From PLGF01 sp052139695 (lineage in GTDB: Bacteria; Verrucomicrobiota; Verrucomicrobiia; Limisphaerales; Palsa-1400), in assembly GCA_052139695.1 (NCBI GenBank), contig JBKQWF010000106.1, positions 56,203 through 120,202 of the forward strand: a DNA stretch of 64,000 nucleotides, in the 5' to 3' direction. The notes under the pieces were generated by a model that did no database searches, was not told the origin of the DNA, and saw nothing but the letters and a program-made list of their open reading frames with translations. Positions 61,580 to 64,000 of this stretch are shown piece by piece. Positions within the stretch are counted from its first letter, which is position 1. Each line of letters begins with the position of its first letter. The position numbers were made by a program, and so were the translations under genes.

Positions 61580-62437
61580 TTAGCGGGTCGAAGCGGAGGC
61601 CGTATTGGTAGCGACCGGGGAGAGGCGGTGCGAAATGATATGGTTCAGGTAGCTTGCCAGGGAGGTGATTTGGGCGTCGCTTAACGGGCCGCCTTGCGCT
61701 TGGGCAAATGCCGGCATCATGGTGTGCGGCTTCCCGGACGCGATGATCGTCTTCCAGTAGGCAAAGTCAGTCGGCTGCTTGAGCGCATGCAGATCGGGCA
61801 CGGCGCTGGCACGATGGGGGGATTCGTGACAAATGCCGCAATCGGCGGCGTAGAGGTTCTCGCCGTAAGCATTTTGGCCCCTGGCGGAATGGCAGGCGGC
61901 GCAGTCGCCATGGAAAATGGCTTGCGGATGGAGGAGCGCCTTGGCCATCGCAGCTTGCCGTTCATGGTCAGAGAGCGAAGCCGCCAGAGCGGGCGGAGGC
62001 GGGACATAGGCCACAATATCGGCGATGTTGCTGAAACTGTTTGTGCCGACAGAAAAGAAGAACGTCAAATGTTTGGCGACCAATCCCATTTTGGCCAGCA
62101 GATTCATCTGGGCGTGGACCTGTCCGCTGGCACCGGGCCCAAGATGCCACGGTGTCGGCGGAAGATCCGCGGTGGCGCAACCGCAGTCGGCTAAGACGCG
62201 ATGAATGACCACCTCATTGGTCCAAACATTCGTCAAGTTAAAGGTGAAACGAGCGAAGGATTCGCCGGGCGCGGCGTCATATCGCTTGCTTTTCGCGTCA
62301 AACGCCAGAACCGGCGCCGCGGGCGCGGAGGAATCGCGCGGTGTGGTCTCGGCCAGCAAAGGCATCGCCAGGCACAGCAATGACCAGACCGCGCAAACCG
62401 TGGATCGTTTAAAACCAATTCGATGCGGAGGACTCAC
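61580..62437 (-). CDS. DUF1573 domain fused to a c-type cytochrome with two heme motifs
   Basis: The 285-residue exported protein has a signal peptide (VCAVWSLLCLAMPLLAET) and a DUF1573 Ig-like domain (about 43-145). That domain has the typical VLADCGCATADL in place of the common SCGCT. A heme part then carries CAACH (179-183) and CGICH (200-204), and KPHTMMPAFAQAQGG may supply an axial Met. The two CxxCH motifs are only 17 residues apart; one heme could also bind in a single cytochrome c fold with the other motif redundant. It probably carries electrons in the periplasm; no partner oxidoreductase is near. It ends 142 bp before the palindrome-bearing gap. Confidence 0.8.
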   Translation of the reverse strand: MSPPHRIGFKRSTVCAVWSLLCLAMPLLAETTPRDSSAPAAPVLAFDAKSKRYDAAPGESFARFTFNLTNVWTNEVVIHRVLADCGCATADLPPTPWHLGPGASGQVHAQMNLLAKMGLVAKHLTFFFSVGTNSFSNIADIVAYVPPPPALAASLSDHERQAAMAKALLHPQAIFHGDCAACHSARGQNAYGENLYAADCGICHESPHRASAVPDLHALKQPTDFAYWKTIIASGKPHTMMPAFAQAQGGPLSDAQITSLASYLNHIISHRLSPVATNTASASTR

Positions 62438-62443
62438 GGCAAT

Positions 62444-63706
62444 CTACGCCAAGTACGGAATCGTCAGGGGCCCTTGGGGGAGAACGGCGACTCGGGCATG
62501 GGGTCCCAGCGCCGCCAGGCGCTGGCGCACGGCCGCGCCAATGTCCGGGCACGGCTGCAAAAAAGCCCGGCGCGCAAGGTCGTCGGGCAGCGAACTGTGC
62601 AGCCAGACCTCGGCCCGGCGCTGCACGAGCGCCTGGATTTGGGCCTGCCATTGTTCCGGGCGGATAAATCCGGGCGTGCTCAACATCGCCAGAATTTCCT
62701 CCGGGCTGCTGGCGCTGAGAAGCAACTTGTCCAGCGGACTGCCCGGCGGCACGCCTTCACGGCATTCGCAGGCGAGAATCAGCAGGCCGCCTTTTTCAAC
62801 AACGCGCGCGCCGGCGCTCATCCCTTTGACGCCCTGGTAAAGATTCAAGTCCAGCGGGTAGCCGCTATTGGTGGTGATGACAATTTCAAACGGCGCCTTG
62901 ACCTTCTGCATGGCGGATTTCCGCACGAATTCGCATCCGGCGCGGTGCGCGGCAATGAGGTCCCCCGCGAAAACGCCGGTGATTTCGCGGCGCGTGTTGA
63001 GGCTGACATTGAGCAGAAAACTGGGGCCGACGCGCAAAGCCACGTCGCGCAATTCCTCCCAGAGAGGATTGCCCACGGTCACGCCAAAAGTGGAATTGGG
63101 GTCTCCAATGTTCTTGTAACCGTGATTGCTCATGATGCTGCGCAGGCCGCCGCAACCCGGAATGATGCCTTTGATGCCGCCGCTAAAGCCGGCAAAGAAG
63201 TGCGGCTCGATAAAGCCCGTGATGATGCGCACGTCCGCGCTGGCCAGGTGACGATTGATGAGGGCGGGCGTGCCGTCGCGCATCGTGCCGAAGGCCTTCA
63301 GCTCGCCGGGATTCTCGCCTTCGTGGTTCAACACCCGGTAGTTGCGCACGACTTCCGGCGTGAGCAGCTTTTCCAGTTCAGCGGTCGTATTGGGGCGATG
63401 GGTGCCCAGTTGATTGAGCAAAAGAATGTTCTCTCGCGGAACGCCGTCTAAATAATTCAGCAGCCACGGAATCAGCCGGTCATTGGGCGTGGCGCGGGTC
63501 AAATCGGTGAAAGCAATGCAGACGCGGTCCTTAGGCTTAATCCATTGCCGCAAAGGGCGGGCGCTCATGGGATTGTCGAGCGCGGCTACGACAGCGCCAC
63601 GCTCATCGGGCAAGCCGGGGTGGTGGCCTGGTTCAATGACCGTGGTCCGTTCCTCCGGCAAATCGACCGCGAGATGCCCCTGACCGTAAGCTAAGTTGAC
63701 TTTCAT
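62444..63706 (-). CDS. larA: LarA-type nickel-pincer racemase/epimerase
   Basis: The 420-residue protein belongs to the lactate racemase family. Residues that match the Lactobacillus enzyme with a shift of four to five positions are Asp68 and Arg71 (DLTRATP), His103 (QLGTHRP), His169 (EPHFFAGFS), Lys179 (GIKGIIPG) and His195 (SNHGYK), so the cofactor Lys and both catalytic His are present. Family members racemise or epimerise hydroxy acids with a nickel pincer nucleotide. The cofactor genes larB, larC and larE are not in the window. The gene starts at 63706 and ends 6 bp before the cytochrome gene on the same strand. Confidence 0.88.
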   Translation of the reverse strand: MKVNLAYGQGHLAVDLPEERTTVIEPGHHPGLPDERGAVVAALDNPMSARPLRQWIKPKDRVCIAFTDLTRATPNDRLIPWLLNYLDGVPRENILLLNQLGTHRPNTTAELEKLLTPEVVRNYRVLNHEGENPGELKAFGTMRDGTPALINRHLASADVRIITGFIEPHFFAGFSGGIKGIIPGCGGLRSIMSNHGYKNIGDPNSTFGVTVGNPLWEELRDVALRVGPSFLLNVSLNTRREITGVFAGDLIAAHRAGCEFVRKSAMQKVKAPFEIVITTNSGYPLDLNLYQGVKGMSAGARVVEKGGLLILACECREGVPPGSPLDKLLLSASSPEEILAMLSTPGFIRPEQWQAQIQALVQRRAEVWLHSSLPDDLARRAFLQPCPDIGAAVRQRLAALGPHARVAVLPQGPLTIPYLA

Positions 63707-63853
63707 GGCGCGACCGCAATCTACCAGCGTTGAGGACGCTTGGCCAGCCTGGAGAGTGAAGCCTGTGAAGCCTCAATTGAAATTAAGGCACCCTCCTTGA
63801 CGGCAACGGAATCCACGGTTCCAAGTTGGCAAGGAATCTGGCAACAACCTTTG

Positions 63854-63873
63854 TCATGCCGCGCGCGGCATGA
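63854..63873. repeat. Perfect 20-bp palindrome
   Basis: TCATGCCGCG joins its exact reverse complement CGCGGCATGA with no spacer. It lies about 150 bp upstream of larA and shares the ATGCCGC step with the larger repeat that follows, so it may be a regulator site or part of the same dispersed element. Confidence 0.75.
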
Positions 63874-63897
63874 GTGATATTATGCCGCTTCCGATCC

Positions 63898-63972
63898 TAT
63901 GCCGCGTCGGCAGCTTAGAACCCTCAAGTTCCTTCGAAAGCGGCACGATCCGATGATTGCCGACGCGGCATA
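63898..63972. repeat. 15-bp inverted repeat with 45-bp spacer
   Basis: TATGCCGCGTCGGCA (63898-63912) and TGCCGACGCGGCATA (63958-63972) are perfect reverse complements. The spacer holds further partial copies (GCGGCACG; compare TATGCCGCTT just before the left arm). The layout fits a dispersed palindromic element of the REP or mini-inverted-repeat kind; its family size cannot be told from one copy. Confidence 0.75.
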
Positions 63973-64000
63973 ATTCAGAGGCTCTCCAGGTAGGCGAGCA

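Larger units (their letters stand above)
63707..64000. other. Gene-free window end with palindromes
   Basis: No gene is supported in the last 294 bp. The structures are a perfect 20-bp palindrome (63854-63873) and the inverted repeat at 63898-63972, with the step TGCCGC repeated several times. No tRNA is seen here. Confidence 0.5.

Noticed and set aside
63898..63972. Inverted repeat at the window end as an integron or phage attachment site
   Set aside because: No integrase gene and no core-site signature; it fits a dispersed palindrome better.
63707..64000. tRNA or tRNA-Sec hidden in the last gap
   Set aside because: No stretch with a T-arm GTTCRANNC motif and a matching acceptor stem was found by eye.

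Overview
The window looks like a chromosome segment from a Verrucomicrobiota bacterium, probably of the Pedosphaera/Limisphaerales group. Pointers are a type II pseudopilin with the H-x9-DG signature (36314-37201), a truncated small protein of the GKIARLP/LPEVQ type that I associate with this phylum (26931-27173), a Gram-negative envelope with lipoproteins, weak Shine-Dalgarno signals before many genes, and many palindromic intergenic repeats. The assignment is inference; no rRNA or tRNA gene was seen.

Layout. 1-7824: a PIN toxin tail, a phosphopantetheinyl transferase, an alpha-oxoamine synthase, a secreted transglutaminase-like protein, an M24 peptidase-fold protein and a gamma-glutamyltransferase. 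7903-12811: an exopolysaccharide or surface-glycan group (two acyltransferase-3 genes, a glycosyltransferase, a hexapeptide acyltransferase). The first acyltransferase is cut by a 618-bp IS200/IS605-type element whose own transposase carries a TAG stop. 12837-19345: a signalling block with an HTH-receiver fusion behind a possible operator, a PAS-PAS histidine kinase, a receiver protein, a hybrid kinase and a chemoreceptor. 19550-31792: secreted esterase, lipoprotein, ABC permease, polytopic membrane protein, GH31 glycosidase, and gene remnants (universal stress protein, EF-P tail). 31923-36092: a 1389-residue double activase/HgdB-like fusion. 36314-44019: pseudopilin, PEBP, AmmeMemoRadiSam pair, RelE-like protein, rsmD, GAPDH, GntP-type permease. 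44020-48575: decayed and repeat-rich DNA with a frameshifted pseudogene, a partial duplicate of it, and an intact aspartyl protease.

The most striking unit is the minus-strand operon 58759-48576: an HgdB/double-cubane-type reductase component, a methyltransferase, two more HgdB-like proteins, a [4Fe-4S] ATPase activase, then selA, selB and a selD fused to an AhpD/CMD-like domain. Six of the seven junctions are 4-bp ATGA overlaps or gaps of at most 20 bp, so an ATP-driven low-potential reductase system appears to be made together with the whole protein part of the selenocysteine machinery. No tRNA-Sec and no convincing selenoprotein are in the window. Beyond it lie a RES toxin remnant, rsmH, uppS, a small conserved protein, a DUF1573-cytochrome c fusion and a LarA-type racemase, then palindromic DNA to the end.
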